From Microcaldota archaeon (lineage in GTDB: Archaea; Micrarchaeota; Micrarchaeia; Burarchaeales; JAKAKT01), in assembly GCA_026396425.1 (NCBI GenBank), contig JAPLWU010000119.1, positions 6,306-16,319 on the forward strand: DNA of 10,014 bases, read 5' to 3'. The position numbers and the translations under genes are program-made. This document shows positions 1-6,063 of this stretch, one piece after another; position 1 is the stretch's first letter, and the number at the start of each line of letters is the position of its first letter. The notes under the pieces were generated by a model. That model did not search any database. It worked only from the letters and a program-made list of their open reading frames with translations, and had not been told where the DNA came from.

Positions 1-1
1 A

Positions 2-937
2 GAGAAGCAGGGGCTTCAGGAATTCCGTGAGAATGCAGGCAGGCTGCGCGCGCTTGCGGAGGACTACGGGTTTCACCCGGAGGGACTGAACGCCTTGGCA
101 AACCATGTGGATTACATAGCGATGAACCCGTGGAGGTACTCGGAACAGGGCGAGAGGGGCAAGGCACTGAAAGGGCTCCAGGACGTGCTGGGCCCGATGA
201 AGGCCGAGATGAAGGAGGAGGCTGGCTTCAGGTTTGTCAATCCGGTGAGATATGAAACGCACCGCGACCTACTCGAGGAATACTTCGCGCTCAGGTGGAT
301 AGGGAGCAAGCACGAAATAGCGCTGTTGGACGGGTATAAGGCGGAGCTTGAGGGAAGATGGAAAGCCATGAGCAAAGGAAGCAAGATGGATTCTGCCGAG
401 CAGTTCCAGAAAGACATAAACGAACTCAAAGGCGTCAGGCGCCTCATCCTCAACCGCCAGTTGGAGCTCCTTAACGAATACTCGCGCAGGATACTGGAGA
501 TAGAGACGAGAGTAAACGAAGCCCGAAATTTCTACTACTACGTGAAGGACGATTGGAAGAGACGCACGGAGGATGACGAGAGGCGGATATTTGATGACGC
601 GGAGTACTTCAAAAGCCTTGATTTGAAGTTCAATCCCGGCTTGGTCAGAATGCTGGAGGCCTGGGGCATTAAGTTTAAGGAAGTGCCGGAGATTGAAATA
701 TTCGAGAATGACCCAAAGAAGACGCTCGAAAGCCTCAAGAAAGCCCTCGACCGCATAGTCCACGAAAGATTTGGCGCGGGGTATGGCACGCGCGTAACAA
801 AGACCGGGGAGTACTGGGCCGAAAGCGAGAGGAAATGGATTGGGATTGCGGCGGATGATGTCAGAAACCTTTTGAAGGAGCCGCTCGGGACGTTTGATAC
901 GGAGGACTTGCGCGACCTGAACAAGATAGGCAAATAA
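2..937 (+). CDS. Unrecognised helical protein, 5' end outside the window
   Basis: The frame is open from base 2 with no stop before TAA at 935-937, so 311 residues are visible and the gene begins left of the window. A TTG at 95 could serve as a start, but the open frame upstream of it encodes protein-like sequence and there is no Shine-Dalgarno, so an internal start is unlikely. The protein is rich in Glu, Lys and Arg. Long stretches look helical, possibly coiled coil, especially around the middle third, and a cluster of aromatic residues (FYYYVKDDW) lies in the second half. I see no signal peptide, membrane segment, zinc motif or nucleotide-binding motif. It is probably cytoplasmic. I do not recognise the family and assign no function. 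It converges with the SerK-like gene, leaving a 62 bp gap with short T-rich runs (975-990) that may serve termination. Confidence 0.75.
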   Translation, partial: EKQGLQEFRENAGRLRALAEDYGFHPEGLNALANHVDYIAMNPWRYSEQGERGKALKGLQDVLGPMKAEMKEEAGFRFVNPVRYETHRDLLEEYFALRWIGSKHEIALLDGYKAELEGRWKAMSKGSKMDSAEQFQKDINELKGVRRLILNRQLELLNEYSRRILEIETRVNEARNFYYYVKDDWKRRTEDDERRIFDDAEYFKSLDLKFNPGLVRMLEAWGIKFKEVPEIEIFENDPKKTLESLKKALDRIVHERFGAGYGTRVTKTGEYWAESERKWIGIAADDVRNLLKEPLGTFDTEDLRDLNKIGK

Positions 938-999
938 GCAATTTGGCTGAAGGACGAGACCGGCTTATCGCCTTTATTTAGCTTCCTTTTGTATGGCCT

Positions 1000-1377
1000 T
1001 CATGCTTCCTTATATTTCAAGACGTGCCTGGTTGTTTTGGGCGGGTATCTCTTCCCGTTCTCGGCCATTTCGACCACTTTCTTCTTGTCTACGGGGATGG
1101 CCTTCCTCCTTGGGTGAACCTCGATTGAGGGGTGGTTGTAGTCCACGAGCCTCGCGGTTATGTACCTGTGGCCCAGCCGTTTCATGGCTTCGACGCGGTG
1201 GTGGCCGTCGAGAACGGTGAAAGTGGCCGCGTCAACGAGAATGGGGTTGAGCTGGCCTTTCCTCCTTATGTCATCGACCATCTTCTCCAGCCGCTTGCGT
1301 ATGGTTTTCTCGTGCCCCTTGAGGTCCTCAATGAGGACTTTGGCAATCAAGTCACCAGCACTGCAAACATCGCTCAT
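1000..1377 (-). CDS. Compact SerK-like (free serine kinase) ParB/Srx-fold protein
   Basis: This 125-residue protein carries the ParB/sulfiredoxin signature DGHHR at residues 57-61, followed by an AxxxLG stretch. ParB/Srx-fold proteins include DNA-partition ParB and also nucleotide-dependent kinases such as the archaeal SerK, which phosphorylates free L-serine to O-phosphoserine. Two points favour SerK. A KGHE segment (E23) sits where SerK has its catalytic glutamate, about 35 residues before DGHHR. The C-terminal PPKTTRHVL segment resembles, from memory, the end of the Thermococcus enzyme. It has no HTH domain, so a DNA-partition role is unlikely. SerK proteins are about twice as long, so this is a compact version with the middle missing. 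The ATG at 1377 follows a G-rich Shine-Dalgarno (GGGGGTG), and an in-frame TGA lies about 30 bases upstream. It lies 119 bp downstream of trpB2 on the same strand. Fold call firm, kinase call probable. Confidence 0.8.
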   Translation of the reverse strand: MSDVCSAGDLIAKVLIEDLKGHEKTIRKRLEKMVDDIRRKGQLNPILVDAATFTVLDGHHRVEAMKRLGHRYITARLVDYNHPSIEVHPRRKAIPVDKKKVVEMAENGKRYPPKTTRHVLKYKEA

Positions 1378-1387
1378 CGCATCACAC

Positions 1388-1399
1388 CCCCTTAAGGGG
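1388..1399. promoter_or_regulatory. Palindrome over the ribosome binding site of the SerK-like gene
   Basis: CCCCTTAAGGGG is a perfect 12 bp palindrome ending 11 bases before the ATG at 1377. Its G-rich arm is part of the purine tract used as Shine-Dalgarno. It could be a protein operator, or in RNA it could mask the ribosome binding site. Palindromes this short can arise by chance. Confidence 0.3.
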
Positions 1400-1424
1400 T
1401 AACTTCATTCACTCATTCCATTCC

Positions 1425-1493
1425 CGCCTCGAGTCAACTCGCCGCCTTCTCGTTTGGCAGGTTCATTCGCAACTTTTATTATCGCCTCGAGTC
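1425..1493. repeat. Two copies of an 11 bp direct repeat
   Basis: CGCCTCGAGTC occurs at 1425-1435 and again at 1483-1493, 58 bp apart, in the short gap between trpB2 and the SerK-like gene. Each copy contains the palindrome CTCGAG. They flank the TATA-like element at 1473-1480, so they could be regulator sites. The pair could also be coincidental. Confidence 0.35.
1473..1480 (-). promoter_or_regulatory. Possible TATA box for the SerK-like gene
   Basis: On the minus strand this reads AATAAAAG, just downstream of the trpB2 stop. Initiation about 26 bases further on would give a leader of roughly 70 nt containing the G-rich Shine-Dalgarno. Transcription could instead simply continue from trpB2. 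Confidence 0.3.
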
Positions 1494-1496
1494 GGC

Positions 1497-2804
1497 TCAT
1501 TTGAGCTGGCCGGAGAGGAATTTATCGTAGCCGCCCAGGTCGAGCAGCCCATGGCCGCTTAGGTTGAAGCAAATCACCTTTTCCTCGCCTTTCTTCTTGC
1601 AATTTAGGGCCTCGACTATCGCCCCCTTGAGCGCGTGCGACGTTTCCGGCGCGACGATGATGCCCTCGGTCTTGGCGAACATGTCGGCCGCCTGGAACGT
1701 GTCGAGCTGCGGGTAGGACACCGCCTCGACAACCTTGTTCTTTATGAGGTTCGAGAGCGAGGGCGCACACCCGTGGTACCGCAAGCCGCCTGCGTGGATG
1801 GGGCTCGGAATGAAGTTGTGGCCCAGCGTGTACATGAGCAGGGTTGGCGTCATCCCTGCCGAGTCGCCGAAATCGTATTCATACTTTCCCTCGGTCATCG
1901 AAGGCACGGACTTGGGCTCGACCGCCACGAAGCGCGCGTTCAGTTTTTTCTTCTTGTTCTCGTAGATGAACGGATACGAGAAGCCGCCGAAGTTGCTTCC
2001 CCCGCCTACGCAGCCCACGAGAACGTCCGGCTTGGTGTCAATCATCTCGAACTGCTTTTTTGCCTCCAGGCCAATCACGGTCTGGTGGGTTATCACCGAA
2101 GTGAGCACACTGCCCAGCGAATACTTGGCATCCTTTGCGGTCATCATGTCCTCTAGCGCCTCGGAAATTGCCACACCGAGCGAGCCAGGGTGCGCGGGAT
2201 TCTCCTTGAGGAGCTTCCTGCCGAACTTGGTCCTCTCGCTCGGAGAGGGGAAGACCTCGGCGCCGTACATCTGCATTATGGTCCTCCTGCCCGGCTTCTG
2301 GTCGTAGCTCACGCGCACCATGTAAACGGTCGTTTTTATTCCGAACATGCAGTTGGCGAAAGCGAGCGCGGAGCCCCACTGGCCAGCGCCCGTTTCCGTC
2401 GTAAGCCTCGTTATGCCCTCCTTCATGGCGTAGTAGGACTGCGCGATTGCCGTGTTGGGCTTGTGCGAGCCGCAAGGGTTCAAATCCTCTCGCTTGAAGA
2501 AGATTTTCGCCGGAGTTTTGAGGTATTTTTCCAGCCTCGTGGCCCTGCAGAGCGGCGATGGCCGGTTGACCCGTATGTACATCTCGCGCACTTCCTCAGG
2601 AATGTTGACAAACCTCTCGCCCGAAATTTCGAGGTTGACCAACTCGTTCGGGAATATCGTCTTGAGCGCTTCCGGCGGAATCGGCTCCTTCGTCGCAGGA
2701 TTTAGCGGCGGAGCCGGCGGCTCGGGCAAATCCGGGTTTATGTTGTAATACTGTTTCGGGACGTCCTCGACGTCCAAAAGCACTTTCAGGTCTTTCTGTA
2801 CCAC
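1497..2804 (-). CDS. trpB2: Tryptophan synthase beta chain, TrpB2 type
   Basis: This 435-residue PLP enzyme makes L-tryptophan from indole and a serine-type amino acceptor in the cytoplasm. Recognition is firm. RPSPLCRA at 81-88 is the TrpB2 form of the entry motif. The PLP Schiff-base lysine is K115 in GSHKPN. The catalytic glutamate is E137 in ETGAGQWG, and the K-to-E spacing of 22 matches Salmonella TrpB (K87, E109). GCVGGGSNFGG at 264-274 binds the PLP phosphate, and SGHG at 416-419 lies near the ring nitrogen. Length and the extended N-terminus fit TrpB2 rather than TrpB1. TrpB2 of Sulfolobus is described as using O-phosphoserine, which matters because the next gene is SerK-like. No trpA or other trp gene is visible. 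The start is GTG at 2804, 5 nt after the Shine-Dalgarno GAGGTG. An HTH-ACT regulator is divergent across a 105 bp gap. Confidence 0.96.
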   Translation of the reverse strand: MVQKDLKVLLDVEDVPKQYYNINPDLPEPPAPPLNPATKEPIPPEALKTIFPNELVNLEISGERFVNIPEEVREMYIRVNRPSPLCRATRLEKYLKTPAKIFFKREDLNPCGSHKPNTAIAQSYYAMKEGITRLTTETGAGQWGSALAFANCMFGIKTTVYMVRVSYDQKPGRRTIMQMYGAEVFPSPSERTKFGRKLLKENPAHPGSLGVAISEALEDMMTAKDAKYSLGSVLTSVITHQTVIGLEAKKQFEMIDTKPDVLVGCVGGGSNFGGFSYPFIYENKKKKLNARFVAVEPKSVPSMTEGKYEYDFGDSAGMTPTLLMYTLGHNFIPSPIHAGGLRYHGCAPSLSNLIKNKVVEAVSYPQLDTFQAADMFAKTEGIIVAPETSHALKGAIVEALNCKKKGEEKVICFNLSGHGLLDLGGYDKFLSGQLK

Positions 2805-2826
2805 GCAACCACCTCATAATGGACAA

Positions 2827-2833
2827 TTTTATA
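2827..2833 (-). promoter_or_regulatory. trpB2: Proximal TATA box for trpB2
   Basis: The minus strand reads TATAAAA, centred 26 bases before the GTG at 2804. That spacing would give a nearly leaderless mRNA lacking the visible Shine-Dalgarno. A second candidate on the minus strand, around 2872-2879 (TATATAA), would start about 45 nt upstream and keep it. The sequence alone does not decide. Confidence 0.5.
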
Positions 2834-2850
2834 CATTCATGTACGAATGT
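2833..2850. promoter_or_regulatory. Palindromic operator candidate between trpB2 and the HTH-ACT regulator
   Basis: ACATTC (2833-2838) and GAATGT (2845-2850) are perfect inverted arms around the 6 bp spacer ATGTAC. The site touches the proximal trpB2 TATA box and lies about 22 bp upstream of the regulator's own TATA box. A dimeric HTH protein bound here could act on both promoters. The divergent HTH-ACT gene is the obvious candidate. Confidence 0.5.
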
Positions 2851-2871
2851 AGACCATAATGCACGATATTA

Positions 2872-2880
2872 TTATATAAA
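2872..2880 (+). promoter_or_regulatory. TATA box for the HTH-ACT regulator
   Basis: TTATATAAA is a strong archaeal TATA box. Initiation about 26 bases downstream falls near 2902, a few bases before the ATG at 2910. This gives a very short or no leader and argues for ATG 2910 over the in-frame TTG at 2901. Confidence 0.65.
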
Positions 2881-2909
2881 GCTTTTGGTGGCATATCCCC
2901 TTGGTTGCC

Positions 2910-3410
2910 ATGCTCGAGAGGGTTCTTTCCCATTTCTCCCGTTATCCCGGGCGTGCGAGCGTCGCGCGGGCACTCATCGCGCTCGGCCTTTCCGTGAGGA
3001 AAGGCAGGGTACTTTGCGGCGAGGTTGAAATAAAGGACGCAGCTCTCGCCAGGGCAGTGGGGGTCGACAGGCGCGTGGTGCGCTCGACAGTGGAGCAAAT
3101 CGAGGGGGACAGGAAATTGAAGGCCCTTTTCGGAAAAATCAGGCCGGCGGGAACTTTCCTGCGGGATGTCGCGAAGGATTTGGGATTCGGCGTTGTCGAG
3201 ATTTCGGCAGAAGCTTCGAAGAGCGGCATCATATCGAGCGCGACCGCCCTGGTCACGGGCGAGAACATTTCGATAAGGCAGGTGTATGCCGAGGATCCGG
3301 AGTTGGTCGGGGAGCCGAAGCTCATAATAATAACCGAGAGGCATCTGCCGGGGAAGCTTCTCGAGAAATTCCTGAAAATCCCGGGGGTTACGAGGGTTTC
3401 GATATATTAG
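2910..3410 (+). CDS. HTH-ACT regulator of amino acid metabolism (COG2150 type)
   Basis: This 166-residue protein has two parts. Residues about 40-66 form a helix-turn-helix (KDAALARAVGV then RRVVRSTVEQI). The C-terminal half, about 93-166, looks like an ACT domain, with the alternating strand and helix pattern ending in KIPGVTRVSIY. ACT domains bind small ligands, usually amino acids, and archaeal proteins of this build are annotated as predicted regulators of amino acid metabolism. It probably binds DNA as a dimer and responds to an amino acid. Divergence from trpB2 suggests tryptophan, serine or phosphoserine, but the ligand is inference. ATG 2910 is chosen because the TATA box at 2872-2880 places initiation just before it and no Shine-Dalgarno precedes TTG 2901. 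The next gene begins 38 nt downstream and is probably cotranscribed. Confidence 0.85.
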   Translation: MLERVLSHFSRYPGRASVARALIALGLSVRKGRVLCGEVEIKDAALARAVGVDRRVVRSTVEQIEGDRKLKALFGKIRPAGTFLRDVAKDLGFGVVEISAEASKSGIISSATALVTGENISIRQVYAEDPELVGEPKLIIITERHLPGKLLEKFLKIPGVTRVSIY

Positions 3411-3448
3411 GCGAAGGATTAGGACGGAATGTTTGGAGGGTGTTTTGC

Positions 3449-4768
3449 ATGAGGAAAAAAGTCATAATAGTGGGCGCGGCAGGCAGGGATTTCCACAACT
3501 TCAACACTGTCTTCAGGGGGAATGGGGAGTACGAAGTGGTGGCATTCACGGCTGCGCAGATACCGGATATAGCGGGCAGAAAATATCCGACCGAGTTGGC
3601 GGGAAAGCTCTATCCGAATGGAATCCCAATATTCGAGGAGAAGGAGCTTTCCGAGCTGATTAAAAAGCACAATGCCGACCTGGTGGTATTCGCTTACAGC
3701 GATGTTCCGTACAATTACGTAATGGGGAAGTCGGCAATTGCGAATGCCAACGGCGCGGACTTCATGCTGATTGGCCCGAAGGAAACGATGGTTAAGTCGA
3801 AGAAGCCGCTCATTTCCGTCTGCGCAGTTCGAACCGGCTCCGGGAAGAGCCAGACCGCGAGAAAAATATGCAAAATACTGCTGGCGAAAGGCAAGAAAGT
3901 GGTTGCAATCCGCCACCCCATGCCCTACGGCGATTTGGCAAAGCAGGTAGTCCAGAGGTTTGCGAGCTACGATGACCTGGAAAAGCACAAGTGCACAATC
4001 GAGGAGAGGGAGGAGTACGAACCCTACGTCGAGAGGGGCATGGTGATTTACGCCGGAGTGGATTACGAGGCCATACTGAGGCAGGCCGAGAAGGAGGCCG
4101 ACATAATTCTTTGGGATGGCGGGAACAATGATTTCTCATTCTACAAGTCGGACCTTTACATAACGGTCGCGGACCCGCACCGGGTCGGGCACGAGTCGAG
4201 CTACTACCCCGGGGAAGTGAACGTGCGCCTCGCCGACGTAGTAATAATCAACAAGGAGGACTCGGCCAAGAAGGAGGATATTGAACGGCTAAGGAAAAAT
4301 ATTTCCGAGCTAAACCCCAAAGCCAAAATAATCGATGCCGACTCGCCGGTGACAGTCGAGAACCCCTCAATAATTAAGGGGAAGCGCGTGCTGGTTGTGG
4401 AGGACGGGCCTACTCTCACGCACGGCGGGATGAAATACGGCGCGGGCGTCGTTGCAGCTAAGAAGCACGGAGCCAAAGAACTGGTCGACCCTAGGCCGTT
4501 TGCGGTGGGAAAGATTGCCTACACGTTCAAGCGCTACCCCGAAATAGGGATACTCCTGCCCGCGATGGGCTACGGAGAGGAGCAGGTCCGCGACTTGGAG
4601 AAGACGATTAACGCGTGCGACTGCGATTCCGTGGTGATTGGAACGCCAATCGATTTGGCCCGCGTAATAAAAATCAACAAGCCAAACACTCGCGTAGTTT
4701 ACGAGCTGGCCGAGAAGGGAACCCTCACCCTAGAGAAAGTCCTGGATGATTTCCTGAAAAAGAAATAG
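3449..4768 (+). CDS. Cyclic 2,3-diphosphoglycerate synthetase-family GTPase (COG2403)
   Basis: This 439-residue protein belongs to a family annotated either as cyclic 2,3-diphosphoglycerate synthetase or as predicted GTPase. The founding member forms cyclic 2,3-diphosphoglycerate from 2,3-diphosphoglycerate with ATP in Methanothermus. The role in other archaea is unclear. Counting from the chosen start, an N-terminal Rossmann-like segment (VIIVGAAGRDFHNFN) is followed by the P-loop GSGKS at 130-134. WDGGNND at about 222-228 fits a Walker B region, and NKED at 268-271 looks like a G4 base-recognition motif. The length is normal. An in-frame GTG at 3440 lies inside the Shine-Dalgarno GGAGGGTG, so ATG 3449, 6 nt beyond it, is the likely start. 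It is cytoplasmic, with no membrane segments. It follows the HTH-ACT gene by 38 nt. A functional link to tryptophan is not evident. Confidence 0.9.
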   Translation: MRKKVIIVGAAGRDFHNFNTVFRGNGEYEVVAFTAAQIPDIAGRKYPTELAGKLYPNGIPIFEEKELSELIKKHNADLVVFAYSDVPYNYVMGKSAIANANGADFMLIGPKETMVKSKKPLISVCAVRTGSGKSQTARKICKILLAKGKKVVAIRHPMPYGDLAKQVVQRFASYDDLEKHKCTIEEREEYEPYVERGMVIYAGVDYEAILRQAEKEADIILWDGGNNDFSFYKSDLYITVADPHRVGHESSYYPGEVNVRLADVVIINKEDSAKKEDIERLRKNISELNPKAKIIDADSPVTVENPSIIKGKRVLVVEDGPTLTHGGMKYGAGVVAAKKHGAKELVDPRPFAVGKIAYTFKRYPEIGILLPAMGYGEEQVRDLEKTINACDCDSVVIGTPIDLARVIKINKPNTRVVYELAEKGTLTLEKVLDDFLKKK

Positions 4769-4845
4769 AAAAAGTAGAAATGAATTGGGGAGAATGGCGG
4801 ATGGGAACGATGAATTAGAAATAGGAGGGATGGGAGGAATGCTGA

Positions 4846-5541
4846 ATGGAAACAATGGACTCGGCGCAGATAATCAAAAAACTGAAGTCGCATGCCAACC
4901 CACGCAACGTCGAGGGAATGGCCCGCTTCGGTATAAATTCCAAAAATACGTTAGGGGTTTCGGTTCCGATAATGCGTAAGATGGTGAAGGAGATTGGGAA
5001 AAATCATCGGCTTGCCATCGAGTTGTGGGCTTCAGGAATTCACGAAGCGAGAATTCTTGCAAGCATGATTGACGACGTTGCGAGCGTTAGCGAAAAGCAA
5101 ATGGATGCGTGGGCTTCCGACTTCGACTCCTGGGATGTTTGCGACCAGTGCTGCATGAACCTGTTTTTTCAGAAGGAGTTTGCTTTCGAAAAGGCGGTTG
5201 AATGGAGCGGGAGCAGGGAGGAATTTGTGAAGCGCGCCGGCTTTGCGCTGATGGCCTGCCTGGCCGTCAAGGACAAAAAAGCAAGCGATAAAAAATTCGA
5301 GAAATTCTTTACGGCGATAAAAAAAGGAGCGACGGATGAACGGAATTTCGTGAAAAAAGCCGTGAATTGGGCGCTGAGGCAGATAGGAAAGCGAAACGAG
5401 GAACTAAACAAGAAAGCCATTGCACTCGCGAAGGAAATAATGAAAATGGATTCCAAATCCGCGAGGTGGATTGCCGCGGATGCATTGCGGGAACTCGAGG
5501 AAAAGGCGGTGCAGGAGAGATTGAAGAAAAAGGCCAACTAA
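4846..5541 (+). CDS. AlkD-family DNA alkylation repair glycosylase
   Basis: This 231-residue all-helical protein matches the AlkD family of HEAT-like-repeat DNA glycosylases, which remove cationic N3- and N7-alkylated purines without flipping the base. The family signature ARFGINSKNTLGVSVPIMR lies at about 26-44. The active-site set of Bacillus AlkD (W109, D113, R148, W187) appears to be present as W96 and D100 in SWDVCD, R130 in VKRAG, and W175 in NWALRQ. The C-terminal 30 residues are very basic, as expected for DNA contact. ATG 4846 follows GGAGG at 4833-4837 with 8 nt spacing. The preceding 77 bp are purine-rich and lack a clear TATA box, so the gene may share a transcript with the GTPase. 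It ends 7 bp from a convergent gene. Family firm, individual residues aligned by eye. Confidence 0.92.
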   Translation: METMDSAQIIKKLKSHANPRNVEGMARFGINSKNTLGVSVPIMRKMVKEIGKNHRLAIELWASGIHEARILASMIDDVASVSEKQMDAWASDFDSWDVCDQCCMNLFFQKEFAFEKAVEWSGSREEFVKRAGFALMACLAVKDKKASDKKFEKFFTAIKKGATDERNFVKKAVNWALRQIGKRNEELNKKAIALAKEIMKMDSKSARWIAADALRELEEKAVQERLKKKAN

Positions 5542-5548
5542 ACTGGGA

Positions 5549-5923
5549 TTACCCGGCGCCACAGGCGGCTATTGCGGAGTACAGTGTATCGCATCCGTAA
5601 TCCCTGCAGTCGAGGAATGCGCGCTCCATGCCCCAGCCCGAGTATCTTTCGCAGTCGAAGCAGCAGTAGGCCCTCCCGCCGGAATTTTTCAGGCTTATGG
5701 AGCCGTCTACGCCGGCATCGCTCGCCTCATTGCATATCTGGATTGCCTCGGGCGTCTTCATGAGATAACCGTTGCAGCCTGCGGCGATGTTGCGATTGGG
5801 AACGGCCATCGACGCCAATCCGTATGTTCCCACGGTTAAGCCGGAAAACACAAACCCGATAACAAGAGCTACTACGAGGGAAACGACCAGAAGCTTTGCG
5901 TATTCCACCAAACCACCATCCAC
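5549..5923 (-). CDS. Small cysteine-rich membrane-anchored protein, family unknown
   Basis: This 124-residue protein starts with a short GGLVEYAK segment and one hydrophobic helix (about 10-32). A mainly polar domain of about 90 residues follows, with eight cysteines (50, 64, 87, 88, 91, 106, 111, 121). One N-terminal helix followed by an even number of cysteines suggests a domain outside the membrane held by up to four disulfides. The glutamate just before the helix recalls archaeal class III (type IV pilin-like) signal peptides, but no clear K/R-G cleavage motif is present, so I do not call it a pilin. The open frame extends to an ATG at 5971, but that stretch contains the TATA box and has no Shine-Dalgarno. 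GTG 5923 is preferred, and TTG 5911 or GTG 5908 are possible. It converges with the AlkD gene. No function is assigned. Confidence 0.65.
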   Translation of the reverse strand: MDGGLVEYAKLLVVSLVVALVIGFVFSGLTVGTYGLASMAVPNRNIAAGCNGYLMKTPEAIQICNEASDAGVDGSISLKNSGGRAYCCFDCERYSGWGMERAFLDCRDYGCDTLYSAIAACGAG

Positions 5924-5940
5924 CGTTATGCCTTGGCGGG

Positions 5941-5948
5941 TATATAAA
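5941..5948 (-). promoter_or_regulatory. TATA box for the cysteine-rich protein
   Basis: The minus strand reads TTTATATA, centred about 22 bases before GTG 5923. This is consistent with a leaderless or nearly leaderless transcript and moves the start downstream of the longer open frame. Confidence 0.6.
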
Positions 5949-6010
5949 TAATTCGGAAGCCTCCGGAGCATACGAGGCCGGCTAAACGATGCCTGATTTT
6001 CGACGTATAA

Positions 6011-6030
6011 TCGTGCTCAATTGGGCACGA
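6011..6030. promoter_or_regulatory. 20 bp near-perfect palindrome upstream of the recombinase
   Basis: TCGTGC and GCACGA form the outer arms of a 20 bp palindrome centred on CAATTG, with one mismatched pair. It ends 2 bp before the TATA-like box, where a bound repressor would block the BRE/TATA. It could also be a recombination core site. Confidence 0.5.
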
Positions 6031-6032
6031 AC

Positions 6033-6040
6033 GAATAAAT
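6033..6040 (+). promoter_or_regulatory. TATA-like box for the recombinase
   Basis: GAATAAAT is centred about 27 bases before ATG 6064, the leaderless spacing. It is flanked on both sides by inverted repeats. Confidence 0.5.
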
Positions 6041-6054
6041 CCACTTGCAGTGGA
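6040..6054. promoter_or_regulatory. Inverted repeat next to the recombinase start
   Basis: TCCACT (6040-6045) and AGTGGA (6049-6054) are perfect inverted arms with a 3 nt centre, TGC. The site lies between the TATA-like box and the ATG, a typical repressor position. In RNA it would form a small hairpin carrying the only Shine-Dalgarno-like GGAG (6052-6055). Confidence 0.4.
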
Positions 6055-6063
6055 GTTGTGACC

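Larger units (their letters stand above)
2815..2864. repeat. Direct repeat in the trpB2/regulator divergent gap
   Basis: CATAATGGAC at 2815-2824 and CATAATGCAC at 2855-2864 match at 9 of 10 positions. They are offset by exactly 40 bp, close to four helical turns, and they bracket the palindrome at 2833-2850. Same-face spacing around a palindrome suggests cooperative regulator binding. Confidence 0.4.

Noticed and set aside
1000..1377. ParB chromosome-partition protein
   Set aside because: There is no HTH DNA-binding domain and no parA neighbour, and the C-terminal block fits SerK better.
1635..2705. Plus-strand open frames of about 170 codons (1635-2156 and 2190-2705) inside trpB2
   Set aside because: They lie antisense to a gene with all TrpB2 motifs in order. 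Their translations are rich in Arg, His and Val with no domain, as expected from a GC-rich opposite strand.
2829..3344. Minus-strand open frames over the HTH-ACT gene
   Set aside because: They cover the divergent promoter region and the regulator coding sequence, show no domain and lack a ribosome binding site.
4780..4818. 12-codon mini-frame with two Trp codons before the AlkD gene, considered as a leader peptide
   Set aside because: No terminator/antiterminator pair follows and the downstream gene is DNA repair, so Trp attenuation makes no sense here.
4785..4979. Small plus-strand frame overlapping the start of the AlkD gene
   Set aside because: It overlaps the AlkD coding start in another frame and its Gly/Met/Asn-rich translation reflects the purine-rich leader.
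5961..5968. CTCCGGAG palindrome as an attachment site
   Set aside because: It is only 8 bp, not repeated elsewhere in the window and not linked to any other signal.
5924..5971. N-terminal extension of the cysteine-rich protein to ATG 5971
   Set aside because: The extension contains the TATA box that best explains its transcription and has no Shine-Dalgarno.
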